Origin: Bactericera cockerelli | Taxonomy: Eukaryota; Arthropoda; Insecta; Hemiptera; Triozidae | Assembly (NCBI GenBank): GCA_024516035.1 | Contig: JAMCCL010000075.1 | Location: 1 to 64,000, forward strand | DNA: 64,000 nt | Direction of reading: 5' to 3' | Notes under the pieces: model-generated | The model's database searches: none | What the model was told of the DNA's origin: nothing | The model's input: only the letters and a program-made list of their open reading frames with translations | Shown: piece after piece, positions 10,851 to 21,787 of the stretch | Layout of the letters: each line of letters starts with the position of its first letter | How positions within the stretch are numbered: position 1 is the first letter of the stretch | Translations under genes and position numbers: made by a program

Positions 10851-11030
10851 TAGATTTTGAAAAAAAACCCTTAAAAGGGGATAAAAATGATGATTTTTGA
10901 AGCGCACCCTTCATTAATTGATATATTTACCTTTTATGTACCAAATTTAATTATTTATTTCTATTTATTGTTAAAATTTGACTCGGGACAAAAAACACCC
11001 CTAAAAAACGCTGTTTGGAAATATTTACCC

Positions 11031-11084
11031 ATAAACTTTGTCTTTCATTTTGATCATAAAATATGGTGTCAGTATGTGGAATAA
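11031..11084 (+). pseudogene. Last codons of the non-LTR ORF2 interrupted by element A
   Basis: After the duplicated ATAA the sequence continues the frame of the 790-1418 fragment for about 16 codons to a TAA at 11082-11084. This is the other side of element A's insertion site. Confidence 0.75.
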
Positions 11085-11111
11085 AATTATTTTTCTAAAC
11101 CTACGCTAACA

Positions 11112-11546
11112 ATGGATAAAAATAAAATTGAAGACCTTGTTAATCAGTTAGTGAATCAGAAAATCGCAAAATATGAAGAACAAGAAAAGAAGCTCAAATC
11201 TCAAAAAGCAAGCGGACAATCCGAAGACATCAACACCCTGGTAAAGCTGGTTCGCAATGTGCCTCTACCAAGCGGATTAAAGTTGGAGGGTAATGTCCGT
11301 GAGAACATCGAGTACTTCAAGAAAATGTGGAAGAATTACGAAACAGCAAGCGGTCTTTATGCTGAAGAAAATTCTGTACGAGTCTCAACAATGTTAACAG
11401 CCATTGGAGACGAGGCGAGCAAAAGAATTTACAGTATATTGGAGGCTCCGGAGACAATGAAAACAGAAGAAATATTAGATATCCTGACAAAGAAACTTGC
11501 TCCAGAGATCAACATAAGATACGGGCTCAATCATTTGAGTACTTAA
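11112..11546 (+). pseudogene. Ty3/Gypsy-like gag fragment, truncated
   Basis: The first ATG lies at 11112. A charged coiled-coil N-terminus (residues 1-45) precedes the motif VPLPSGLKLEGNVRENIEYF and then MLTAIGDEASKRIYSIL. Both are typical of gag-like proteins of Ty3/Gypsy elements (retrotransposon capsid family). The resemblance stops around INIRYG, where the family normally continues with an ERF/KF block. The downstream capsid half, protease, reverse transcriptase and integrase are absent, so this is a 5' fragment. Confidence 0.65.
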
Positions 11547-12224
11547 CAGTTGTTTCTTGAGGGATTTACATGAAACTTTCACAATAATACGTAGAATCTT
11601 AATAGGAAACGATTTCACCACGAAATAATCACAAATTTACACCTTAAATTACTTAAAACACGTTTTATTAAAATCACTTATTTGGACGAGCAAAAGTCAC
11701 TGATGCGAAATTACTTATGAAGTTACTTTATCTTAGGAATGAGAATACACATAATATTGACGGTAGTTTCTCAAAATACTGACAAAATATCTTTACCTTT
11801 AGTGTATTTGAGTTTTACTAATTATTTCAGGAAAACTAATTAATTTATTCAAATTGCGGTATTCACTCGATTTTGAAAAATTTTACTTTCATTTTCCTTT
11901 GGAATATTTTGTTTTGTTATAGCGCAAAAGAAGGGGAATTGGAGAACCAATCAGAGAACCATGGACGTACACAAACAGAAGGGAGCTGCCAACGCAAGAG
12001 AAATGTACCATATTTATTATAAATTGAAGTAAAACTTCCTGAGGATTTCGAATTAATATTAATTTTGTTCGTTTTATACTTTCACAAATAAAATACAAAT
12101 GATTTGACTATATTAATTGTGTATTATATTTAAATATCAATAGCATAGATTTTTCTTATATTGGAATATTTATTTATTGGTAATGAATGTGAAAATATAA
12201 GTTGGTAACTTGCTATTGGTTTGA
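11547..12224. other. AT-rich stretch, no gene recognised
   Basis: No convincing coding region; no terminal repeat recognised. Confidence 0.4.
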
Positions 12225-13354
12225 ACAGGACATTACTCCTTTACTACAAAGAAGGAAGATGGCAGGGCAGTTGGGACACCAGTTAGCAAATATGGCCTAG
12301 ATGAACCACACCACATATACTTAGATGGATGTACTTATCCTCCAGACTTACAATCAAGTACTGCACAGAGTCTTGGACCTCTGACTATCGCTATAAAGGT
12401 TAGCAGGGAAGTAAGGGCTAACAAGTACAATGGAAAGCTAAAAATGGCTTTAGAAAGATCCTTCCAAGCGTACCCTTGGTCAAAGCATTTGTTTGAGGCA
12501 CTCTTGAACACAACTACTGACACTGCAGCTCCTTTGATATCAGCCCTCGGCAATATTTGTCTGTTAAATCCACCTAAATATCAAAGGAGAGCTTATATTC
12601 CTATTCTACACTTGGCAGTATTCTGCTTGAGCCCTGAGGAAATTGCTGCTGCTACAGTAACTTTTGATCCTGCTACTACCAACCCAATCCTAGTTGACGG
12701 AAAGATTTCAGTTAGAAATAGTAATCCCCACTATGTGGACTTTTCTGGCAAGGGTGCCCTGATGTTATGGGAAGAAACATCAAAGTTTGAGGAGTGGACA
12801 TGCAAAGGATATGCGGGAGTGCCAAGGGATTGGACTGAGCTTCACTACCACAGCTTCTGGGGGACCCATGTTGAAGACCTAGGTGTTCTGGAGTGGCAGA
12901 CAGGTCACGAGTTCAAGACAAGAAGAGAGATGGGCAACTTTGCTAGAAAGCCTACTGATCAATCCCAGAAAAAAGAAGTTTAACATCGCTCGAATTTCTC
13001 ACATATACTATTCCAAGATGGTATCTGGAAATGTTACTGGAACTTCCATTGGGCGTCGTCAACAGCTAACCGTGAACCCAGTACGTGCTGGAAAGAGAAA
13101 GATCACTTACTCTCAGGACGTGTTGGATTCACTCGGTTCAAGCATTGACACTAGGACTCTTGGAACAGACATCATATCTTTAACCACAAAATCACTGAAG
13201 ACTATAAGGTCTTACTAAGCAAGAAGAAAGCTGGGGCTGAGGAAGTCTGGGGGAATACATCTTGGTACCGATTGAGGACTGGTGACAACGGTGAATACAG
13301 ATATGAGGAGGAAAAGGAGGCAAGAGCTGAGTCATCTGGCAAATATTTCTTGTA
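12225..13354 (+). pseudogene. RNA-virus nucleoprotein-like gene (candidate endogenous viral element)
   Basis: An open frame from 12225 to 12983 continues in a second frame to 13218 and a third to 13354, so there are two frameshifts. The first falls in an A-run near 12970, the second near 13216. About 375 residues are readable. A compact, mostly helical-looking region (LISALGNICLLNPPKYQRR, LHLAVFCLSPEEIAAATV) is followed by a basic segment and an acidic C-terminus (YRYEEEKEARAESSG). A short 3' untranslated stretch ends in a poly(A) tract at 13424-13437. Intronless coding plus poly(A) suggests reverse transcription of a viral mRNA. I favour a negative-strand RNA virus nucleoprotein, given the glycoprotein-like and L-like pieces nearby. 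That family call is inference. Confidence 0.45.
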
Positions 13355-13423
13355 GGTACGCTTGTGTGTTGTAATTTTGTACATTTTTTGAATTCTTTTT
13401 TACCAATTTGAATTTAATCCATC

Positions 13424-13437
13424 AAAAAAAAAAAAAA
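13424..13437. other. Poly(A) tract terminating the nucleoprotein-like insertion
   Basis: Fourteen A residues about 70 bases after the stop. This is the hallmark of an insertion copied from polyadenylated RNA. Confidence 0.6.
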
Positions 13438-14020
13438 GGTTTTTGTTTATATTTATGTTTTGGTAATCCTTTATTTTCTCAAAGATTTCGTATCTTGTCA
13501 TCATAATACAATTTAAATATCCTAATACTGTAAATAACCTAGCGTCAGCAAAAAAAGTTACGCTTAGAATACAGAGCCGTAAGTTACAGAAAATTGCGTT
13601 ACATACAAGCTACATACAGGAATAGCTCAGTGACCAGAAAACTCACATCAGGAATACTGATCGTGCCAAAGGTTTCCCCCCATAAGAGTCAATCATCAGT
13701 AATTGAACATAGGGGCAAAACCTAACTTAAGGCCTGTTACTCTTGCCAAATGTATATTCCCCCATGTTAATTTTATCTGCTCTCTTTTATTATTTTTTTT
13801 TTTTTTTTTGATCCTCAACTTGTTGTCCATACATATCTTTTGTTGCTGTTAGAATTAGACGTGTAAATACATGCATTCCTAGAGGTAGAATTTCTGTAAA
13901 TAAACAAGTCAGCGTATGTAACATTCGCTGTAGAATGAGTCAACACTGACACCTTCAACATACTAGGTTAGTAGGAACTACACAATTGTAATATTATCAC
14001 AAGACCTCAAGAATGCTGAC
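13438..14020. other. No gene recognised
   Basis: AT-rich flank ending in CTGAC (14016-14020), the left copy of the BEL/Pao target-site duplication. A T-rich run lies at 13793-13810. Confidence 0.4.
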
Positions 14021-14276
14021 TGTCGATAATCGAAAGGTCCTAGGTTGGTGTATGCGAAATAAATTGAAACGAACGAAAGAGTACGAGAAAGATAGTCGAT
14101 TTTTATTGAGAAAAGTCACTTGTGAAAACGAGAATGATGTGAACAACTAGAAACGGTATTAAATAAATTTATTGGAATGATCGAAATGAACTTTGGGCAC
14201 TCGATGCAGAAGCTTTTATAGGAAAGTTGAAAATTCGCTGGCCGAAACTTTTGATTCGTGAACTCCGTTCACGACA
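14021..14276 (-). repeat. BEL/Pao LTR (3' LTR of outer minus-strand element)
   Basis: 256 bp, near-identical in reverse orientation to 17268-17522. It contains the TATAAAAG-like box CTATAAAAGC and AATAAA on the minus strand. Confidence 0.85.
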
Positions 14277-14543
14277 TTACCAGCGGGCAATAAAAAACAA
14301 CAACAAAAAAATTGAATCGAGTGCTCAAAAAAATGCAAAAAAAAACATCGATAAATTCTTAAATATTGAGTACCATTAAATAAGTAGGTACATAACATAA
14401 ACATGATAGATTCATATGTGCTCAAAAAAAAAGCATAACAAAATAACATCGATAAATTCTTAAATATTAAGTACAATTAAATAAGTAGGTACATAACATA
14501 AACATGATAGATTCATATAAACCAAGCCCAATAAAAAAGATAA

Positions 14544-14777
14544 AAAAGTTTCGGCCAGCGAATTTTCAACTTTTCCTATAAAAGCTTCTGCATCGAGTGC
14601 CCAAAGTTCATTCGATCATTCCAATAAATTTATTTAATACCGTTTCTAGTTGTTCACATCATTCTCGTTTTCACAAGTGACTTTTCTCAATAAAAATCGA
14701 CTATCTTTCTCCTAAACTCATTCGTTCGTTTCAATTCATTTCCTATACACCAACCTAGGACCTTTCGATTATCGACA
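14544..14777 (+). repeat. BEL/Pao LTR (5' LTR of inner plus-strand copy, first bases missing)
   Basis: Matches the LTR from its AAAAGTTTCGGCC onwards and ends TTATCGACA. About 22 bases of the LTR start are missing at the junction with the outer element's tail. It is followed by the leader TGGTAGCAGAG..GTGGTTCC, the probable primer-binding region. Confidence 0.8.
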
Positions 14778-14830
14778 CAAGTTTTTTATGGTAGCAGAGT
14801 CCGTGGTTCCTGGGTTGGTCTGCCAGCAAG

Positions 14831-16964
14831 ATGGCAGTACCGATGTCTATAAAGAGGTCTTATATACAAGCCATAGTACAGTTTAACCTGCAGAAAAAGA
14901 ATTAGGCGAGTTATTGAAGACAGAAATATCTGCTAACAACGTCTTTCAATTAAATTCGCATGTCCAAGCAGCTGACAAATCCATAGCCAAATTCGAACAT
15001 CAGATAGAGGCCCTATATGATGTTCTGCAGCAGTGGATGATTGCAGCCCCAAGTTTCCGGTGTCCAAATGATGATTCGTCGTTACACACTGTTGAGAGTT
15101 GCGACGGATCACCGTTCCAGAGTCGTCATTCATCACCTGAGCCACTACACCACTATGATCGTCCGTCACTCGTCCATGATCGTCCGTCGCCCACCTATGA
15201 TCATCCGTCGCCCGCCTATGATCGTCCGTCACTCGTCCATGATCGTCCGTCGCTCGCCTCTCATCGTCCGTCATTCGTCCATGATCGTCCTTCGCCCACC
15301 TCTGATCATCCGTTGCCCACCTATGATCGTCCTTCACACATCTCTGATCGCCCGTCGCCCACCTCTGATCGTCCTTCGCCCGCCTATGATCGTCCGTCAC
15401 TCGTCCATGATCGCCCATCGCCCACCTCTGATCGTCCTTCGCCCACCTCTGATCGTCCTTCGCCCGCCTATGATCGTCCTTCGCCCGCCTATGATCGCCC
15501 GTCGCCCCTACTGATCGTCCTTCGCCCATCTCTGATCGTCCTTCGCCCGCCTATGATCGTCCGTCGCCCACCTCTGATCGTCCTTCGCCCACCTCTGATC
15601 GTCCTTCGCCCACCTCTGATCGTCCTTCGCCCACCTATGATCGCCCGTCGCCCACCACTGATCGCCCGTCGCCCACCTCTGATCGTCCTTCGCCCACCTA
15701 TGATCGTCCGTCGCCCGCCTATGATCGTCCGTCACTCGTCCATGATTATCCGTCGCCCGCCTATGATCGTCCGTCACTCGTCCATGATTGTCCGTCGCCC
15801 ACCTATGATCGTCCGTCGCCCGCCTATGATCGTCCGTCACTCGTCCATGATCGTCCTTCACCCACCTCTGATCATCGGTCGCCCACCTATGATCGTCCGT
15901 CACTCATCCATGATCGCCCGTCGCCCACCTCTGATCGTCCTTCGCCCACCTATGATCGTCCTTCGCCCGCCTATGATCATCCGTCGCCCACCACTGATCG
16001 TCCGTCAACCACCTCTGATCGTCCTTCGCCCACCTCTGATCGTCCTTCGCCCACCTCTGATCGTCCTTCGCCCACCTCTGATCGCCCGTCGCCCACCACT
16101 GATCGTCCTTCAGATATTCGAGCTGCATTGTATCCTAATCAGGTTGTAATCCTTTCTAAACCTGAAGGAAAGGTAGGAGTAGGACAGCTAGGTGATTTAC
16201 CAAAAATAAATTTGAAAACTTTCTCAGGCTATAATTTACAAGAGTTTCAAGAATTCTGGGACATTTTTAACTGTACCATTCATGGTAGAAATGATTTAAG
16301 TAATATTCAAAAGCTTACATATTTGAAATCAATTTTGTCAGGAAAAGCAGCAAAATTGCTGACTTCTGTTCGTCTCACCGACAATAATTATAATGTGGCT
16401 ATTCAAATATTTTCCGAAGCTTTTATGAATTTACGTTCATGGTCAACTAATTATGTTGGTACTGATTATGACTCTCTACCTCCTGACATAAAAAGTGACT
16501 CACTTGTACAGAAGGTACTAGGATACTTTGGAGAAGAAGATATGATTCTGACTCCAAACTGTTTTCTGGGAATAAAATATGATGTTCTGCTTCCGGATGC
16601 TTCTGCTTGTAGAGAGAAAAAATATGATACATCTTTTAATGTTCTTCTGAAAGAATGGAAGAAGGGTAACAAATACCTCGATATGTTCTGGTCTAAGTGG
16701 AGGTCACAGTACATTAATTATCTCCGAGAAAGAAACGACATTAACTTTAAAGGTAAAAAATGTAGCAAGTTCTCACCTTGCCTAGGAGATGTGGTACTCA
16801 TCCGCCAGGTAAAGCAAAAGAGAACAAACTGGCCTTACGGGGTAGTTGTGAAACTTCATGAGGGGAGAGATAAGAGGATTCGATACGTTGATGTTCGAAA
16901 CTCTTTAGGACATATAGTCACTCGACCTGTAAGCTGGTTATTTCCATTTGAAAATGGGTTTTAA
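14831..16964 (+). pseudogene. BEL/Pao gag-pol, internally deleted, frameshifted (inner plus-strand copy)
   Basis: The gag ATG (MAVPMSIKRSY) is at 14831. An early one-base difference from the minus-strand copy, near 14900, shifts the frame. The minisatellite follows (about 15160-16115) with another frame change near 15508. From 16128 the frame reads a DUF1759-type gag domain (LPKINLKTFSGYNLQEFQEF, then LTYLKSILSGKAAKLL), which packs the element's RNA. Nearly all protease, reverse transcriptase, RNase H and integrase core is missing. A DUF5641-type integrase tail (GDVVLIRQVKQKRTNWPYG) ends at 16964. The element could move only with help from an intact relative. Confidence 0.75.
15160..16115. 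repeat. 21-bp minisatellite in BEL gag (plus copy)
   Basis: About 45 units of a 21-bp repeat such as GATCGTCCTTCGCCCACCTC+T, encoding DRPSPTS variants (also DRPSLVH, DRPSPAY). The unit is a multiple of three, so frames without a stop stay open on both strands; the long overlapping frames here are artefacts of this. Confidence 0.9.
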
Positions 16965-17267
16965 GAAATGTAAATATCTGCTGATACATGCCAGGACCTT
17001 ATTGTTATTTTTTATTGGGCTTGGTTTATATGAATCTATCATGTTTATGTTATGTACCTACTTATTTAATTGTACTTAATATTTAAGAATTTATCGACGT
17101 TATTTTGTTATGCTTTTTTTAAGCACATATGAATCTATCATGTATATGTTATGTACCTACTTATTTAATTGTACTCAATATTTAAGAATTTATCGATGTT
17201 TTTTTTTGCATTTTTTTGAGCACTCGATTCAATTTTTTTGTTGTTGTTTTTTATTGCCCGCTGGTAA

Positions 17268-17522
17268 TGTCGTGAACGGAGTTCACGAATCAAAAGTTTC
17301 GGCCAGCGAATTTTCAACTTTCCTATAAAAGCTTCTGCATCGAGTGCCCAAAGCTGATTCGATCATTCCAATAAATTTATTTAATACCGTTTCTAGTTGT
17401 TCACATCATTCTCGTTTTCACAAGTGACTTTTCTCAATAAAAATCGACTATCTTTCTCGTACTCTTTCGTTCGTTTCAATTTATTTCGCATACACCAACC
17501 TAGGACCTTTCGATTATCGACA
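17268..17522 (+). repeat. BEL/Pao LTR (3' LTR of inner plus-strand copy)
   Basis: 255 bp, beginning TGTCGTGAACGGAG and ending TTATCGACA. CTATAAAAGC and AATAAA motifs lie inside. Preceded by the AT-rich 3' tail with duplicated TAAGAATTTATCGA segments. Confidence 0.85.
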
Positions 17523-17535
17523 CAAGTTTTTTTTG

Positions 17536-17708
17536 AGTTCATTCGATCATTCCAATAACTTTATTTAATACCGTTCTAGTTGTTCACATAATTCCCGTTT
17601 TCACATGTGACTTTTCTTAATAAAAATCGACCTTATCTTTTCGTAAACTCATTCGTTCGTTTCAATTTATTTCCTATACACCAACCTAGGACCTTTCGAT
17701 TATCGACA
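17536..17708 (+). repeat. Second, partial BEL/Pao LTR plus leader
   Basis: The LTR starts in the middle (AGTTCATTCGATC), ends at TTATCGACA, and is followed by the leader and first gag codons (to about 17800), truncated at a head-to-head junction with the minus-strand tail. Suggests a tandem or recombined copy. Confidence 0.75.
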
Positions 17709-17810
17709 CAAGTTTTTTTTATGGTAGCAGAGCGTGGTTCCTGGGTTGGTCTGCCAGCAAGATGGCAGTACCGATGTCTATAAAGAGGTCTTATAAACAA
17801 AAGCCCAATA

Positions 17811-19363
17811 AAAAATAACAATAAGGTCCTGGCATGTATCAGATATTTACATTTCTTAAAACCCATTTTCAAATGGAAATAACCAGCTTACAGGTCGAGT
17901 GACAATATGTCCTAAAGAGTTTCGAACATCAACGTATCGAATCCTCTTATCTCTCCCCTCATGAAGTATCACAACTACCCCGTAAGGCCAGTTTGTTCTT
18001 CCTGTACAAACGCATTTCTATTAATATTTAAAAATGTTCTCATCGAAAATTAATTTGTTATTATCGATCATCACAGCATTTCAATTGACACCAGTTTGGA
18101 ATAAATCACCTATACTATGCAACTTTGAAAAATGCACCAAACCAATGGAAATACATAATCCACCACTACCTGACGTCAACATAAACACAGCTACTCAGAA
18201 GGCATTGGTACGAAAAGTGAAAGGTCCACTGCTCATAATGTACCATAGAACCCGAAAATACAATAGTACCTGTGAATTCGCATTCACTCATCAGGACTCT
18301 AGGGATTGTGCATTCTCCACACAATTATAGATCGTAGCATTGAGGATTTGCAAAGAATCAAACAAAAAGGTGAGTATCCCATTGGCGGGTTTTGTTTGAA
18401 TCCTGATGACTGTAGCTATGAAGAGTGCAGAGAAAATCAATTGACGAAGTTAGGAAAAGGGAATAAGGAATTCACAAAATATGGAGCCTATCACAAAAAT
18501 AGATGGAGTTCCACTTGCATAATTGATTGGGAAGTTCACACCTACACTGTGAGTTCACATTCAATCCTAAAGCATCAAAGAGGAAATTCAGTATTGGTGA
18601 TCTCAGACAAAGAAGGGGCTGTACATGAGATAAATCCCATTGAAAATACCCTAATCATGATGAAAGATGGTTACTCCCTGTACATAGACAAAGTTGAAGT
18701 CCTTGAAACTCAAATTAATGTTCGTTGCTTATCTAGAGACGACAGGGGACTTTGCATAACACAAGATTCAAATGACATAATTCCCAAAGGAACTGTTTTC
18801 CAAATGACTAGCACCATTCATGGCACAACGGATAATGCAGAAATGGTCCTTGATAATCCAATAACTATGAAGGCCACCGATGCATATGGAGAAACTGATC
18901 TTGGATCATCATCAACCATTGGAGATGTCATAAAAGTTATGCAGTTGGCAATCTTTGACCAACTACAGTCCCAATTCAACTCCCTGTTATTAGCAAGAGA
19001 AGTAGGAGAAAGTCGCTCCCTTCTAATCAGTATAATTAGATCGGTGAGCATGATTCATCCCCCATTAATTGGATTCTTGAACAACCAACAATCATACACT
19101 CGATGGGTAACGAAAAATGAATTTGTACAATGCCCTTGCATTGATTTCCAAGAAACAAAGGGATTATGCAAAGGAAAAATAACAATAAGGTCCTGGCATG
19201 TATCAGATATTTACATTTCTTAAAACCCATTTTCAAATGGAAATAACCAGCTTACAGGTCGAGTGACAATATGTCCTAAAGAGTTTCGAACATCAACGTA
19301 TCGAATCCTCTTATCTCTCCCCTCATGAAGTATCACAACTACCCCGTAAGGCCAGTTTGTTCT
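17811..19363. repeat. 189-bp direct repeats flanking the glycoprotein-like insert
   Basis: 17811-17999 and 19175-19363 appear identical by eye. Each is the 3' end of the minus-strand BEL coding region (end of DUF5641, stop and start of tail). Between them lies 18000-19174, unrelated viral-like sequence on the opposite strand. Confidence 0.85.
18034..19174 (+). pseudogene. Viral glycoprotein-like gene, 3'-truncated, one frameshift
   Basis: The ATG at 18034 begins a hydrophobic signal peptide (LLLSIITAFQ). A frame change lies near 18310-18330. The second part is cysteine-rich (GGFCLNPDDCSYEEC, VRCLSRDDRGLC, FVQCPCIDF) with potential N-glycosylation sites and no transmembrane anchor, because it is cut at 19174 where BEL sequence resumes. 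A signal peptide plus paired cysteines suits a viral surface glycoprotein ectodomain. Chuvirus-type glycoproteins are known to be associated with insect BEL/Pao elements, so that is the leading hypothesis. Family membership is not proven here. Confidence 0.5.
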
Positions 19364-21736
19364 CTTTTGCTTTACCTGGCGGATGAGTACCACATCTCCT
19401 AGGCAAGGTGAGAACTTGCTACATTTTTTACCTTTAAAGTTAATGTCGTTTCTTTCTCGGAGATAATTAATGTACTGTGACCTCCACTTAGACCAGAACA
19501 TATCGAGGTATTTGTTACCCTTCTTCCATTCTTTCAGAAGAATGTCATTTAATACCTTATTGAAAGTACTTTTTTCCTCACTGCCTAGCTCTACGTCCCA
19601 ATCTTTACTAAGTTTCCAAGACTCTTGTATAAGTAATTTTAAAGGTACAAGGGCTGGACTCCACAGACCCATGACGTCATAAATTGAAGCATAGAAACTT
19701 AGTAAAATACGTTTAGTAATTATGTTATTGTTAGGATACTTAAATGTGTCTCTTACATAAATCATGTCAGTCTCAATGTTCCATTCGATACCTAGTACCT
19801 TCTGTACAAGTGAGTCACTTTTTATGTCAGGAGGTAGAGAGTCATAATCAGTACCAACATAATTGGACGGACGATCATAGACGAGTGACGGACGATCATA
19901 GGTGGGCGAAGGACGATCAGAGGTGGGCGAAGGACGATCAGAGGTGGGCGAAGGACGATCAGAGGTGGGCGAAGGACGATCAGTAGGGGGCGACGGGCGA
20001 TCATAGGCGGGCGAAGGACGATCAGAGGTGGGCGAAGGACGATCAGAGGTGGGCGAAGGACGATCAGTAGGGGACGATGGGCGATCATAGGCGGGCGAAG
20101 GACGATCATAGGCGGGCGAAGGACGATCAGAGGTGGGCGAAGGACGATCAGAGGTGGGCGATGGGCGATCATGGACGAGTGACGGACGATCATAGGCGGG
20201 CGACGGACGATCAGAGGTGGGCGACGGGCGATCAGAGGTGGGCGAAGGACGATCAGAGGTGGGCGACGGGCGATCAGAGGTGGGCGACGGATGATCAGAG
20301 GCGGGCGAAGGACGATCATATGTGGGCGACGGATGATCAGAGGCGGGCGAAGGACGATCAGTGTTGGGCGACGAGCGATCATAGGCGGGCGAAGGACGAT
20401 CAGAGGTGGGCGAAGGACGATCAGAGGTGGGCGACGGACGATCAGAGGTGGGCGACGGGCGATCAGAGGTGGGCGACGGATGATCAGAGGCGGGCGAAGG
20501 ACGATCATATGTGGGCGACGGATGATCAGAGGCGGGCGAAGGACGATCAGTGTTGGGCGACGAGCGATCATAGGCGGGCGAAGGACGATCAGAGGTGGGC
20601 GAAGGACGATCAGAGGTGGGCGACGGGCGATCAGTGGTGGGCGACGAGCGATCATAGGCGAACGAAGGACGATCAGAGGTGGGCGAAGGACGATCAAAGG
20701 TAGACGAAGGACGATCAGAGGTGGGCGAAGGACGATCAGAGGTGGGCGAAGGACGATCAAAGGTAGGCGAAGGACGATCAGTGGTGGGCGAAGGACGATC
20801 AGTGGTGGGCGAAGGACGATCAAAGGTAGGCGACGGGCGATCAGTGGTGGGCGAAGGACGATCATGGACGAGTGACGGACGATGAGAGGCGAGCGACGGA
20901 CGATCATGGACGAGTGACGGACGATCATAGGTGGGCAACGGATGATCAGAGGTGGGCGAAGGACGATCATGGACGAGTGACGGACGATGAGAGGCGGGCG
21001 ACGGACGATCATGGACGAGTGACGGACGATCATAGGTGGGCAACGGATGATCAGAGGTGGGCGAAGGACGATCATGGACGAGTGACGGACGATGAGAGGC
21101 GGGCGACGGACGATCATGGACGAGTGACGGACGATCATAGGTGGGCAACGGATGATCGGAGGTGGGCGAAGGACGATCATGGACGAGTGATGGACGATGA
21201 GAGGCGGGCGACGGACGATCATGGACGAGTGACGGACGATCATAGGTGGGCAACGGATGATCAGAGGTGGGCGAAGGACGATCATGGACGAGTGACGGAC
21301 GATGAGAGGCGGGCGACGGACGATCATGGACGAATGACGGACGATCATAGGCGGGCGACGGATGATCATAGGTGGGCGACGGACGATCATGGACGAGTGA
21401 CGGACGATCATGGTGGTGTAGTGGCTCAGGTGATGAATGACGACTCTGGAACGGTGATCCGTCGCAACTCTCAACAGTGTGTAACGACGAATCATCATTT
21501 GGACACCGGAAACTTGGGGCTGCAATCATCCACTGCTGCAGAACATCATATAGGGCCTCTATCTGATGTTCGAATTTGGCTATGGATTTGTCAGCTGCTT
21601 GGACATGCGAATTTAATTGAAAGACGTTGTTAGCAGATATTTCTGTCTTCAATAACTCGCCTAATTCTTTTTTCTGCAGGTTAAACTGTACTATGGCTTG
21701 TTTATAAGACCTCTTTATAGACATCGGTACTGCCAT
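19220..21736 (-). pseudogene. BEL/Pao gag-pol, internally deleted but open (outer minus-strand copy)
   Basis: The ATG at 21736 (MAVPMSIKRSYKQ) opens a frame of about 838 codons. It contains an N-terminal gag helix region; the 21-bp minisatellite (about 19865-21410); a short piece with IWNIETD-like and LSFYASIYDVMGLWSPALVPL blocks from the region after the reverse transcriptase; and a DUF5641-type integrase C-terminus ending at 19220. DUF1759, protease, most of the reverse transcriptase and the integrase core are missing. The deletion keeps the frame, so a gag-like fusion protein could still be made. A longer open frame extends upstream into the LTR but is not needed. Confidence 0.75.
19865..21410. 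repeat. 21-bp minisatellite in BEL gag (minus copy)
   Basis: About 73 units of the same DRPSPTS-type repeat, longer than in the plus copy. Higher-order blocks are visible, for example the VHDRPSPASHRPSLVHDRP module repeated several times in 20870-21330. Confidence 0.9.
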
Positions 21737-21787
21737 CTTGCTGGCAGACCAACCCAGGAACCACGCTCTGCTACCAAAAAAAACTTG

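Larger units (their letters stand above)
1419..11030 (+). mobile_element. DNA transposon A (about 9.6 kb including nested element B)
   Basis: The ends are perfect 27-bp terminal inverted repeats (1419-1445 and 11004-11030), beginning GGGTAAATATTTCCAAACAG. The element is flanked by ATAA on both sides (1415-1418 and 11031-11034). Without the element and one ATAA copy, the flanking retrotransposon frame runs on without a break to its stop at 11082-11084, so the ends and the 4-bp duplication are well supported. Inside are one transposase gene (2443-3036 plus 8802-10640), split by element B, and clusters of a subterminal motif. Excluding B, the element is about 3.85 kb. The superfamily is unassigned. 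A 4-bp target duplication is known for Sola and Ginger elements; Sola is the first to test. Confidence 0.9.

Noticed and set aside
1419..11030. Reading A and B as piggyBac, hAT or P elements
   Set aside because: Target duplications are 4 bp (not TTAA or 8 bp) and the transposase motifs do not fit those families as I know them.
15041..16128. Frames reading IVRHSSMIV or DDQRWAKDD on both strands, and their counterparts at 19822-21633
   Set aside because: Other-frame readings of the 21-bp BEL gag minisatellite; the true gag frame is fixed by the unique N-terminus and the downstream domains.
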